Source: Pseudomonas sp. M30-35
GTDB lineage: Bacteria; Pseudomonadota; Gammaproteobacteria; Pseudomonadales; Pseudomonadaceae
Assembly: GCF_002163625.1 (NCBI RefSeq)
Contig: NZ_CP020892.1
Coordinates: forward strand, 1,178,001 to 1,242,000
Direction of reading: 5' to 3'
Length of the DNA stretch: 64,000 nt
The notes under the pieces were generated by a model. It saw only the letters and a program-made list of their open reading frames with translations, did not search any database and was not told the origin of the DNA. Shown here piece after piece: positions 56,186 through 64,000 of the stretch. Each line of letters opens with the position of its first letter. Within the stretch, counting starts at the first letter, position 1. A program made the translations under genes and the position numbers.

Positions 56186-57082
56186 TCATCGGCTTGGCAC
56201 TTCACCGACCACGGTGGTGCGGAACATTTCGCGACGCATGCCGTGGTAGTCGGCCACCGGCAAATGCCAAGTGCTGCGATTGTCCCAGATCGCCAGGCTG
56301 CCCTTGCGCCAGCGCATACGGCAGGTGAAGGCCTCGGTGGTCGCCAGCTTGAACAGATAGTCGAGCAACGGTCGCGCTTCGTCCGGGCGTAGGCCCTTGA
56401 TGCCGGTGGTGTAGGCCGGGTTTATGTACAGCACTTTCTGCCCGGTTTCCGGGTGCCTGATTACCAGCGGGTGGCTGCGCACTTCACTTGATGTATCGCT
56501 GCCGTAACGGATCGCCATATTTTCCAGCAGGGCGTTGTGCCGGGCATTGACTCCATACGCCATTTCCGGACTGTGTACCGCATCGAGGTTGGCGAGCAGC
56601 GCCTTCATTCCCGGTGACAGCCACTCGTAGGCCAGCGCCAGGTTGGCGTAGCAGGTATCGCCGCCGTAAGGCGGGATGTCATGGCCGTAAAGTAAGGTGA
56701 ACGCGGGTGGGCGTTCTTGAAAGGTCCAGTCGGTATGCCAGGCACCGCCGAACACGAAGGGCGTTTTCTCGGTCGCCTCCTTGACCACGTGGACCACATG
56801 CGGATGGTCGTCCATGCAGGTTACATAGGGCTCGCGACCGAACTCGCCGAAGTGCTGGGTGACCCGCTCCAGGTCACTCACGCTCAAGGCTTGGTCGCGG
56901 ATAAAGATTACCTTGTGCGCAAGCAGGGCTTGTCGCAGCTCGGCGAAGCCTTCATCACTCAGGCGGGTCAGGTCGATCTCCTCGATATCCGCGCCGATTG
57001 CGCCGGTGCTCGGGGTCACACGAAAGTGCTGGTAGCTGGCCGCGCGGTTATGACTGGGCAGGGTGTAAATGAATTCACTCAT
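56186..57082 (-). CDS. TauD/TfdA-family Fe(II)/2-oxoglutarate dioxygenase
   Basis: 298 residues from the ATG at 57082. Iron ligands: His and Asp in AWHTDWTFQERPP and the distal His in WHLPVADYHGMRREM; the 2-oxoglutarate Arg follows in the same segment. GAIGADIEEIDLTRLSDEGF is the usual start. Members hydroxylate taurine, 2,4-D or other sulphonates and esters. Divergent from an AraC-family gene that probably controls it. Confidence 0.88.
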   Translation of the reverse strand: MSEFIYTLPSHNRAASYQHFRVTPSTGAIGADIEEIDLTRLSDEGFAELRQALLAHKVIFIRDQALSVSDLERVTQHFGEFGREPYVTCMDDHPHVVHVVKEATEKTPFVFGGAWHTDWTFQERPPAFTLLYGHDIPPYGGDTCYANLALAYEWLSPGMKALLANLDAVHSPEMAYGVNARHNALLENMAIRYGSDTSSEVRSHPLVIRHPETGQKVLYINPAYTTGIKGLRPDEARPLLDYLFKLATTEAFTCRMRWRKGSLAIWDNRSTWHLPVADYHGMRREMFRTTVVGEVPSR

Positions 57083-57223
57083 GGCTCGCACTCATTGTTA
57101 TTGGAGTGCTTACAGAATGCCGGGCGAGTGCTAGGCTCAGCCATGATAAAAGCTGCCAAAAAATGATAATCACTGCCATGGCGATAAAGGTTTGGAGCAC
57201 CGCCTGATGCATGGACTTACCTG

Positions 57224-58240
57224 ATGGATTGGCGTCAGAACCGTCCGCTTACCGGCGTACGCTACCTATTGGAAACAGCTCAAACAGTCGGCGTCGACGC
57301 TTCAACTTGCTTGATCGGCAGCGCCATCAGCAGCGCGACGCTGCAACAACGTAATGCTCAGATCGAGGCATGGCAGGAGTTGGCGGTTATCCGCAATCTA
57401 ATCGAGCATGCCGGTCGGCCGGGGTTGGGTTTCGTAGCGGGGCAGCGCTATCACTTGACCTCGCTGGGCCTGTTGGGCTTCACCATGCTTGCCAGTCGTA
57501 CCCTCGGCGAGGCCTTTGCCACCTTCAGTCGTTTCCAGTTGCTGGCGTTGACCTTGTGTCCGGCGTACACCGAGCCAGATCGACGCGGTATGTGGCTGCT
57601 GTTTGATGCCAGCGTACTGCCTCAGGATGCCCGCGCCTTTGTGATCGAACGAGGGCTGTCTGGCTGTCTGGGTGTGGCCAGCGAACTACTGCAACGGCCC
57701 ATTGAGCCTCTGGCTGTGGAGGTGATGGCCAGTGCTCCAGCAGACCAGAGCAGCCTGCAGCGTGACTTTCCCCACCCGCTGCGCTTTGCCGCTACGCGTA
57801 ATGGCATCCTGTTTTCCCATGCTGATCTGAAGTTCCAGCTACCGCAGGCACACATCAGCGCCCACAGCGAGGGTGAGCAACTGTGCGAGCGCCTGTGCCT
57901 GGAAATTTCGCACAGTCTGGCCAAGGCCATGACTGCACGTCTGGTGCAGCAGGTGTTGATCCGTGATTCGGCCAGTTTGCTCAGCAGCCGTGCGGTGGCC
58001 GAGCGGCTGGGGCTCTCGGAGCGTACCTTGCACCGCCGCCTGGCGAGTGAAGGCCATTCCTTTCAGCAGCTCAACGAGCAGATCAAACAACGTCTGGCCG
58101 AACGCCTGCTCAGCGACTCACGTCTGGATCTCAACGATATAGCCCAGCGTCTGGGCTACGCCGAAGCGGCCAGTTTCTCCCGCGCATTCAGCCGCTGGAC
58201 GGGCTCCGCGCCCGGACAGTGGAAACGTAAGGAGCGGTAA
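57224..58240 (+). CDS. AraC-family transcriptional regulator (OruR/arabinose-binding-domain type)
   Basis: 338 residues. N-terminal 'arabinose-binding' domain of the OruR type (RYLLETAQTVGVDASTCL, GLLGFTMLASRTLGEAFATF) and a C-terminal double HTH (AVAERLGLSERTLHRRLASE, DIAQRLGYAEAASFSRAFSR). It is divergent from the TauD-type gene, 141 bases apart, and probably activates it. Confidence 0.88.
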   Translation: MDWRQNRPLTGVRYLLETAQTVGVDASTCLIGSAISSATLQQRNAQIEAWQELAVIRNLIEHAGRPGLGFVAGQRYHLTSLGLLGFTMLASRTLGEAFATFSRFQLLALTLCPAYTEPDRRGMWLLFDASVLPQDARAFVIERGLSGCLGVASELLQRPIEPLAVEVMASAPADQSSLQRDFPHPLRFAATRNGILFSHADLKFQLPQAHISAHSEGEQLCERLCLEISHSLAKAMTARLVQQVLIRDSASLLSSRAVAERLGLSERTLHRRLASEGHSFQQLNEQIKQRLAERLLSDSRLDLNDIAQRLGYAEAASFSRAFSRWTGSAPGQWKRKER

Positions 58241-58300
58241 GCGGTTGAGCAAGCTCGCCAGCTTCTCTAGCAGGCAGATTCCCAAACCTCAGAAACAACG

Positions 58301-58323
58301 AGGCCCCGTCGATGACGAGGCCT
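58301..58323 (-). terminator. Possible terminator after tRNA-Gly
   Basis: AGGCCTCGTC / GACGGGGCCT hairpin with one mismatch, followed on the minus strand by CGTTGTTT. Weak T-tract. Confidence 0.5.
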
Positions 58324-58337
58324 GATTGTGATTTGTC

Positions 58338-58411
58338 TGGAGCGGGTAGAGGGAATCGAACCCTCATCTAAAGCTTGGGAAGCTTTCGTTCTACCACTAA
58401 ACTATACCCGC
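58338..58411 (-). tRNA. tRNA-Gly (CCC)
   Basis: 74 bases including CCA: GCGGGTA acceptor stem, GTTTAGTGGTAGAAC D-arm, AAAGC-TTCCCAA-GCTTT anticodon arm reading CCC, GTTCGATTC T-loop. Pf-like elements often use this tRNA, but no element is next to it here. Confidence 0.96.
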
Positions 58412-58488
58412 ATTTGCGGGTGACTTTGTACCAGATGTTGGCGTGAAATTGAAGCGGCAGCGATCGCTATTTGTTTCGTTCACCGACA

Positions 58489-58531
58489 GGCAGCCCCTGA
58501 AAAGCGTTGTTTTCGCTTTTCAGGGGCTGCC
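58489..58531. terminator. Strong terminator-like hairpin (18-bp perfect stem)
   Basis: GGCAGCCCCTGAAAAGCG / CGCTTTTCAGGGGCTGCC with a 7-base T-rich loop. It lies just downstream of the rhlA-like stop. The T-tract is inside the stem, so it may act as an RNA-stabilising or processing hairpin as well. Confidence 0.7.
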
Positions 58532-58552
58532 TTGGTCCCATGCTTTCATGCG

Positions 58553-59440
58553 CTAAACTGCGATGGCTTGCGAAACTTCTGCGGGCAGCGCGTGGTAGCG
58601 GTTGCTGCGCTGTGTCGTGTGTTGCAAGAAGTTCATCAATATTGCCTTGCTTTGCTGACAGGCGCTTTTGTGCTCCATGTCGAGGAAATGCCCGGCATCT
58701 TCGATGGTCGCGAACTGGCAGTCTTCGAGGTAATCAGCGAATACACGCACGTCTTGTCCGGTGGTGTATTCATCTTTTTCACCGTTGACGAACAGCAGTG
58801 GGACATTGATGCGCGCCAAATACTCCATCTGGCAGTGAGCTTCCATGCGCACGACCTGGTTGATGTGCGCGTGCATTTGCAGGTACTCGTGCTCGTCCAG
58901 ACGGCTGATGTGGCGGTAGTTGTAGCGCTTGAACAGTGATGGTAAATGCTTACCAATGGTGTCGTTGACCAAGTGGCTGATGCTGTCGCGATCAACTGCA
59001 TTGAGGTAGATCAGGCCTCTTTCCAAATAGTCGAGCATCGGCTCGTTGAGCAGCGGTGAGAAGGAGCTGATCACGGCTTTCTCGATACGCTCAGGACGTT
59101 TGGCCAGCGCCAGCATTGCGGCGACACCACCCCACGAAAACGACATCAGGTAGTTGGCTTCAAAGTGTTCAATGAGCTCAAGCAGTACGTTGGCCTCATC
59201 TTCTTTGCTGATCGGCTGATGATTGCTGTTATGCGCTTTCGATTGCCCGGCATAGGGCTGGTCGTAGAGCACCACATTGAACTGTGGCTGCAGGTACTTA
59301 ATCGTTTGCGCGAATGAGGAGGTGGTTGCCAGTGAGCCGTTAACCAAAATGATGGTCTTGCGGGCCATTGGGTTGGCATGGAACTCCGTGTGTACCTTGA
59401 ACGTCCTGTGAATATCGACGACAGCTGTAATTGGCTTCAT
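58553..59440 (-). CDS. rhlA: RhlA-like 3-(3-hydroxyalkanoyloxy)alkanoate (HAA) synthase
   Basis: 295 residues from the ATG at 59440, which has AGAGGA upstream. Alpha/beta hydrolase fold close to P. aeruginosa RhlA throughout: ILVNGSLATTSSFAQTIKYL, FNVVLYDQPYAGQSKAHN, nucleophile Ser in FSWGGVAAMLAL, NGEKDEYTTGQDVR and the final His in EDAGHFLDMEHKSA. RhlA joins two 3-hydroxyacyl chains from ACP or CoA into HAA, the lipid half of rhamnolipid and a surfactant in its own right. No rhlB or rhlR/rhlI follows, so the product here is probably HAA. Confidence 0.85.
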   Translation of the reverse strand: MKPITAVVDIHRTFKVHTEFHANPMARKTIILVNGSLATTSSFAQTIKYLQPQFNVVLYDQPYAGQSKAHNSNHQPISKEDEANVLLELIEHFEANYLMSFSWGGVAAMLALAKRPERIEKAVISSFSPLLNEPMLDYLERGLIYLNAVDRDSISHLVNDTIGKHLPSLFKRYNYRHISRLDEHEYLQMHAHINQVVRMEAHCQMEYLARINVPLLFVNGEKDEYTTGQDVRVFADYLEDCQFATIEDAGHFLDMEHKSACQQSKAILMNFLQHTTQRSNRYHALPAEVSQAIAV

Positions 59441-59839
59441 GTCGTTTCCTCTTGGCGCAATCCAAATCATGGCTTACGCAGCTGCGTAAACCGAACTAGA
59501 GCAGGGCAATAGGTAAACGCCTGGACGTGACAAAGACATGTCAGGCGTAGATTTTTTATTGGATTTTTTTGTCAATCGGTAAGGGCTGAAATAGAGCTGC
59601 CGCCCCGCAGCACTAGATGCTGAGGAGGGAGTCTTGTAACCAGGCAGGAACCCAATTTGCGCAGAACGCAAGAAACCAAGAGAGCGCTTAGATGGCGATT
59701 GTGACCGTCCAGTCACGTTTCGCCTTATGCTTCGATTTAAGCAGCCACTTTCCAAGCTGACAAGTATTTATTTGAACGATTGTTTGCCGTTTATCGGTGG
59801 CTAATAAATTGCTGCTGATGGATCTGCCGCAGAGGCGGA
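59441..59839. other. Upstream region of the rhlA-like gene
   Basis: About 400 bases with no supported gene. The rhlA promoter should be here on the minus strand; I see no clear lux-box type palindrome, so quorum control as in P. aeruginosa is not evident. A 93-codon minus frame (59474-59755) has no signal or motif and is not accepted. Confidence 0.45.
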
Positions 59840-60532
59840 TTAAACACTGGCGATTTCATCGGGTGTGAGTGCGCGGTATTGGCCAGGTGCTAGCTGTGGG
59901 TCAAGTTCTATTGCGCCAACGCGCTCGCGGTGCAGGCCGATGACTTTGTTCTGAAAGTGGCCGAACATACGTTTCACCTGATGATACCGGCCCTCATGCA
60001 ACCACAGCCGTGCATTGTAGGTGGCAACGATCTCGAGCTTGGCGGGCAGGGTGGTGAGGTCTTCATATTTGAAGTACATGCCTTCAGCAAAGGTGTCAGC
60101 GTAATGCGCCTCGATCGGCTGCTCAGTCGATACCCAATAAACCTTGGCTTGCTTGCTGACCGGTTGCGTCACACGGCGCGACCATTGCCCGTCATTGGTG
60201 ATTAACAGTAAGCCGCTGGTGTTGAGGTCGAGACGACCCGCCAGATGCAGTTCGTGCTTGTCCGGTTCATCAAGCAGGTCAATAACTGTTTGATGGTCTG
60301 GATGCTCAGTCGCACTGACCACGCCGATCGGCTTGTTAAGCATGAAATAGCGTACGGGTTTGCCTGTCTGGACGACTTGCTCATCCAGTTCGACCCGATC
60401 AAATACCGTGATATCGCAGCGCGAATCTCGGCAGCACACGCCATTAACCTGCACGCGGCCACTGGCGATCAGCTGACGCACAGTCTGACGGTTGAGGCTC
60501 GGCAGATTGCTGAGTATTCGGTCGAGACGCAT
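59840..60532 (-). CDS. rsuA: 16S rRNA pseudouridine-516 synthase
   Basis: 230 residues from the ATG at 60532 (MRLDRILSNLPSLNRQTVRQ); the longer frame to 60634 is unsupported. S4-like RNA-binding domain about 1-55, then the RsuA catalytic domain with Asp in AGRLDLNTSGLLLITND and the RYHQVKRMFGHF signature. It isomerises U516 in 16S rRNA. Preceded by a CWC-protein gene after 4 bases. Confidence 0.94.
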   Translation of the reverse strand: MRLDRILSNLPSLNRQTVRQLIASGRVQVNGVCCRDSRCDITVFDRVELDEQVVQTGKPVRYFMLNKPIGVVSATEHPDHQTVIDLLDEPDKHELHLAGRLDLNTSGLLLITNDGQWSRRVTQPVSKQAKVYWVSTEQPIEAHYADTFAEGMYFKYEDLTTLPAKLEIVATYNARLWLHEGRYHQVKRMFGHFQNKVIGLHRERVGAIELDPQLAPGQYRALTPDEIASV

Positions 60533-60536
60533 TGGT

Positions 60537-60776
60537 TTACTGCTGGGAGCCGGTTGTTGCGGGCTGCACTGCGTGGTTGGCCTCAGTGGTATCGAAACCT
60601 TTTGCGCAGCGCGGACAAATACAACTGCGATCAATACCGGCTGGAATTTTTTTCAATACTTCGGGCGAAATCCTTTCAGCAAAGCACCAACAGCTTTTCA
60701 CTGGCGCCGCCACACCTGCTTGCGCGCATTGGTTGAGCTGACCGCACAGAGGACAAGTGCTCGCTGAGTTGTTCAT
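60537..60776 (-). CDS. Cysteine-rich CWC-family protein
   Basis: 79 residues. CPLCGQLNQC near the N-terminus, the CWC tripeptide in VKSCWCFAERIS, and CICPRC further on: four zinc-binding Cys pairs as in the family. Function unknown; commonly beside rsuA in Pseudomonas. Confidence 0.85.
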   Translation of the reverse strand: MNNSASTCPLCGQLNQCAQAGVAAPVKSCWCFAERISPEVLKKIPAGIDRSCICPRCAKGFDTTEANHAVQPATTGSQQ

Positions 60777-60951
60777 GGCTGGGTATCAAGGGCTAGTGAG
60801 TTGGCAAGATTGCAGCAGTATAAAGCGCTTCATCCGGAGATAGCGTAAAACCATTTGCCCGGATTGGTTTGAGCACAGCGTCTTGCTTGGGCTGAACATT
60901 CGCTGCGCGTGATTTTTATTGGCAGATCACGCGCAGTTCAAGTGTCGCCGT

Positions 60952-62754
60952 TTAGGCTTTGGTTTGCATATAGGCGCGCCAGCCCCCCAGTTCGGTAATG
61001 TTCTGCGCACCTTCGATACCGTGCGGCTCGCAGATGAAACCAACTTCCCAGCGACCATCCGCCAGCTGGACTTTGCCAAGACCAAGAGGCGCTGGAATTG
61101 CGCACAGAAATGAGCCCAGCTCGCTATTTGGCAGCTCCCAGACTTCAACTTCAATTGCTGCGCCGCCCTCGGCTACGCGAACCATGCCTGGGCGAAATGG
61201 CGGCCCGCCGGCCAGTGCATAGAGTTGATAGTCAGGCGAGCTGTGGGTCGCCTCAAGTAACTTCGCGCCGCGCTTGAGCAGTTGCCAGTTCAGCGCAAAA
61301 CCTTGCAAATGCGCGCCGCAAACCACGACGCGGGCAAGGTCATTGCCTGCTGGATTAGCTGGCAGGCTGCAACCGGCAGGGCGATCACCGCAAAGCGGTA
61401 GATTGTGCTGGTGCTGTAAGGCATTGGCGATGCTGAGCAGGTATTGATCGGTAAATACGCGACCAAACAAGGTTACGCCCCAGGGTAAACCGTTGTTCAT
61501 AAAGCCTGCTGGCACGGCGACCGCGGCATAGTCGAGCATGTTCATGAAGTTGGTGTAGTAGCCGAGGTCCGAGTTGCGTGCTACCGGTTCGGCATGCAGT
61601 TCAGCCAGGGTCACCGGGCGTGGGTAGGCTGGAGTAAGAATGCAGTCAACACTGTCCATGATCGGTTGGCAGATAGCCTTGAGCGCTTGCAAGCGGTATT
61701 GCGAGCGAAAGGCATCGACTGCTGTGGTACCTGGCGCTTTAGCCAGCACGGCGTGGATCACCGGCAAGACCGCCTCTGGCTGCGCTTCGATCAGCTCTCC
61801 GGCGACGCTGTAGCGTTCAGCCACCCACGGTCCTTCATAGAGCAGGCGTGCTGCTTCCAGAAACGGTGAGAAGTCGATTTCGACAGGTTCTGCGCCCAAT
61901 TTTTTGAGCTGCTCGACGGTGGCACTGAACAGTGCAGGGCTTTCGCTACAGCCTAAAAACTCCAGCTGCTTGGGCACGCCAAAACGGAATGGGCGTGGCG
62001 TACCGAAGGCATTGGCTGCATTCCACATTGGATTGGCGCGGCTGTATTCGTCACGGGGGTCCAGTGTTGCGGTCAGGGCCAGTAATTGGCTGGCTTCCGC
62101 TGCTGTGGCTGTGAAAAAGGTTACGCAATCCAGCGTGCGGCAGGCGGGTACAACACCGGCTGTGGAGATCAAGCCTTTACTGGCCTTGAGACCTATCAGG
62201 TTGTTCAGCGCTGCCGGGACGCGCCCTGAACCTGCGGTGTCGGTGCCTAAGGCAAAACTGGCGAGGCCCAATGCGACAGCCAGTGATGAACCTGCGCTGG
62301 AACCGCCAGACGGATAATCCGGATGCACGCTGTTGCGGCATTCGCCGTAAGGTGAGCGCGTACCGTTGAGACCGGTGGCAAACTGGTCGAGGTTGGTTTT
62401 GCCCATGGGTACAGCACCAAGGGCAATTAACTGTCCAACAATAGTAGCGCTTTGAGTTGGGGTATAGGCGAACGCCGGGCAGGCAGCGGTGGTGGGAATG
62501 TCTGCGAGGTCGATATTGTCTTTAATCGCAAATGGCACACCGTACAGCGGCAACTCATCTGGCGAGCGGGAATCCAGCGCGGCAAGATAAGGTTCTTGTT
62601 CGGCGTCAGTGAGCAAGTGGATAAACAGATTGAATTCAGGATTGAGCGCAACAGCTTGCTCGCGCAGGGCGGTGATGACTTGGCGCGGCGATAGTGTCTG
62701 GCTTGCATAGGCATTGCGTAAGGCGCTGAGGCGTAAATCAAATTGATGTTTCAT
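60952..62754 (-). CDS. atzF: Allophanate hydrolase
   Basis: 600 residues from the ATG at 62754; the frame is open to 62838. N-terminal amidase-signature domain with catalytic Lys in GVPFAIKDNID and Ser in YPSGGSSAGSSLAVALG, and the long family-specific C-terminal domain (LNWQLLKRGAKLLEATHSSP, LAGGPPFRPGMVRV). It splits allophanate to ammonia and CO2, the second step of urea degradation. It follows urea carboxylase on the same strand. Confidence 0.94.
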   Translation of the reverse strand: MKHQFDLRLSALRNAYASQTLSPRQVITALREQAVALNPEFNLFIHLLTDAEQEPYLAALDSRSPDELPLYGVPFAIKDNIDLADIPTTAACPAFAYTPTQSATIVGQLIALGAVPMGKTNLDQFATGLNGTRSPYGECRNSVHPDYPSGGSSAGSSLAVALGLASFALGTDTAGSGRVPAALNNLIGLKASKGLISTAGVVPACRTLDCVTFFTATAAEASQLLALTATLDPRDEYSRANPMWNAANAFGTPRPFRFGVPKQLEFLGCSESPALFSATVEQLKKLGAEPVEIDFSPFLEAARLLYEGPWVAERYSVAGELIEAQPEAVLPVIHAVLAKAPGTTAVDAFRSQYRLQALKAICQPIMDSVDCILTPAYPRPVTLAELHAEPVARNSDLGYYTNFMNMLDYAAVAVPAGFMNNGLPWGVTLFGRVFTDQYLLSIANALQHQHNLPLCGDRPAGCSLPANPAGNDLARVVVCGAHLQGFALNWQLLKRGAKLLEATHSSPDYQLYALAGGPPFRPGMVRVAEGGAAIEVEVWELPNSELGSFLCAIPAPLGLGKVQLADGRWEVGFICEPHGIEGAQNITELGGWRAYMQTKA

Positions 62755-62818
62755 TGTCAGGGTTCCCATGCTGAGTGAACCCGCCAGTTGCCGGTTGCGG
62801 CCGTTGGCGGCTCGATGA

Positions 62819-64000
62819 TTACTGTTCGAGCACAGCAACTCGCTGGCCTGCTCGAATCGCAGACCCCGGCTGTACGCTGATGCTTTTGATGATGCCGTCG
62901 TGTGGGGCGAATAATGGGATCTCCATCTTCATCGACTCGAGAATCACCAGCACATCACCGGCATTGACGCGGCTGCCTTCGCTGACCTGAACCTGCCAAA
63001 GATTGCCGGCGATATGGCTTTCGATAGCGTGCTGTCCCGCACTTAAAGGCGCATCTTCGAGTGGTTCGGGGGGCGTCTCTTCGCTGTCAAAATGTGCTTG
63101 GCCGCTATCGATCCAGCGTTGGCGCTCGGCGTCAAAGGCGTTGCGTTGCTGGCTGCGAAATGCAGCGATCTCGTCGGCTTCGGTGATCAGGAATTGTTGG
63201 TAGTCAGCCAGTGATAATTGGCTGTGTTCTATGCGCAAATCAAAGCGCCCGAGTGGGAAGTCGCGGCGGATTTGCAGAAGCTCTTCAGGGCTTACTGGGT
63301 AGAAGCGAATCTGGTCGAAAAATCTTAGCAACCAGGGTTTACCGGCAAATGCGGCAACCTCGCGATAGCGATTCCACATCTGCAATGTGCGCCCTACAAA
63401 CTGATACCCCCCGGGACCTTCCATGCCATATACGCACATATAGGCGCCGCCAATGCCCACTGAATTTTCTGCGGTCCAGGTGCGTGCCGGGTTGTACTTG
63501 GTGGTGACTAATCGGTGGCGAGGGTCGAGTGGTGTGGCAACCGGTGCGCCGAGATAAACATCGCCAAGGCCCATTACCAGATAGCTGGCTTCAAATACCG
63601 TGCGGTACACCTCATTAAGATTTTCGAGGTCATTGATGCGGCGAATGAACTCCAGATTACTTGGGCACCAAGGCGCATCTTTACGCACAGTGGTCATGTA
63701 TTTTTCGATTGCCAGTTGGCAGGCCGGGTCATCCCAGGACAACGGCAAATGAACAATGCGCGAAGGCACCGTGAGGTTTTGGCTGGCGCAAACGGAGTCC
63801 CATTCACCGGCGACAATCGCCAGCAAAGAATCCAGGCTCAACGTCTCTGGCTGATAGTGCACCTGCAGCGAGCGAATGCCGGGCGTCAGGTCGATTACAC
63901 CCTCCAGCGCTTTATTCTCCAGTGCCTGCATCAGTGCATGGGCTCTGAATCGCAGGACCAGATCCAGTTCAGGTGCACCGATCTCCAGCAGCAAGTGGGT
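62819..64000 (-). CDS. uca: Urea carboxylase, C-terminal part (runs beyond the window)
   Basis: About 393 residues visible. The first 300 are the KipI/KipA-like carboxyltransferase part ([38 protein letters not shown]). The last 75 are the biotinyl carrier domain, with the biotin Lys in ESMKME (Ser replaces the usual Ala) and ending [20 protein letters not shown]. The biotin carboxylase domain must lie beyond position 64000. It carboxylates urea to allophanate, which AtzF then cleaves. Confidence 0.93.
   Translation of the reverse strand, partial: THLLLEIGAPELDLVLRFRAHALMQALENKALEGVIDLTPGIRSLQVHYQPETLSLDSLLAIVAGEWDSVCASQNLTVPSRIVHLPLSWDDPACQLAIEKYMTTVRKDAPWCPSNLEFIRRINDLENLNEVYRTVFEASYLVMGLGDVYLGAPVATPLDPRHRLVTTKYNPARTWTAENSVGIGGAYMCVYGMEGPGGYQFVGRTLQMWNRYREVAAFAGKPWLLRFFDQIRFYPVSPEELLQIRRDFPLGRFDLRIEHSQLSLADYQQFLITEADEIAAFRSQQRNAFDAERQRWIDSGQAHFDSEETPPEPLEDAPLSAGQHAIESHIAGNLWQVQVSEGSRVNAGDVLVILESMKMEIPLFAPHDGIIKSISVQPGSAIRAGQRVAVLEQ

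Noticed and set aside
56011..56328. Plus-strand frame with a Leu/Val run created by the GCTGGT repeat
   Set aside because: The hydrophobic run comes from the simple repeat and the frame continues into the antisense of the TauD-type gene.
59474..59755. 93-codon minus-strand open frame before rhlA
   Set aside because: Composition looks random, there is no ribosome site, and it would sit in the rhlA promoter region.

Overview
The window is chromosomal DNA of a gammaproteobacterium of the genus Pseudomonas in the broad sense. The strongest argument is gene order. From tRNA-Met at 16.7 kb the series ychF-pth-rplY-prs-tRNA-Gln-ispE-lolB-TPR lipoprotein, then divergently hemA-prfA-prmC-moeB-murI-pagL, then phrB, a MerR regulator and hemH, follows as I recall it the P. 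aeruginosa PA4673.1-PA4655 neighbourhood. The OprD-type porin, the CzcCBA/CzcRS set and the HolD-like gene before rimI also fit.

Layout. 0-4.6 kb holds core genes: the end of a secreted protein, holD-like, rimI, carbonic anhydrase, an EamA transporter and a hotdog thioesterase. 4.6-16.7 kb is an accessory island at the 3' end of tRNA-Met. It is AT-rich in patches and holds a HicA-HicB-SecB-like module, a DUF4062 protein, a RelA/SpoT-domain protein, a YhfG-Fic pair with a frameshift, membrane proteins of unknown role and two decayed Pf-type tyrosine recombinases. At least four copies of the tRNA-Met 3' end, in different states of decay, show that elements were stacked at this site. 17-31 kb is the conserved translation, nucleotide, haem and cell-wall block.

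31-39.8 kb is a light and photo-oxidative stress cluster: DUF2878, a remnant of a cyclopropane/unsaturated fatty acid gene, photolyase, a LitR-like MerR protein, DUF523/DUF1722, a FAD amine-oxidase-like protein, an epimerase and ferrochelatase. It carries three TGTACA-type paired operators, and a deletion has fused the start of an NTF2-like gene to the second half of the cfa-like gene. 39.9-53 kb holds an MFS carrier and a heavy-metal block: PtrA-like periplasmic protein, OprD porin, CzcS/CzcR and CzcC/B/A. 53-64 kb holds an ArsB arsenite pump, an anti-sigma factor without its N-terminal domain, a TauD-type dioxygenase with a divergent AraC regulator, tRNA-Gly, an RhlA homologue, rsuA and the allophanate hydrolase/urea carboxylase genes, the last cut by the window end.

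The most interesting system is the HicA-HicB-SecB-like operon, a candidate toxin-antitoxin-chaperone module, lying in a graveyard of stacked tRNA-Met integrations with other toxin- and defence-like genes. Second is the LitR-like operator set with its deletion scar. All family assignments were made by eye from protein motifs; no database search was run.
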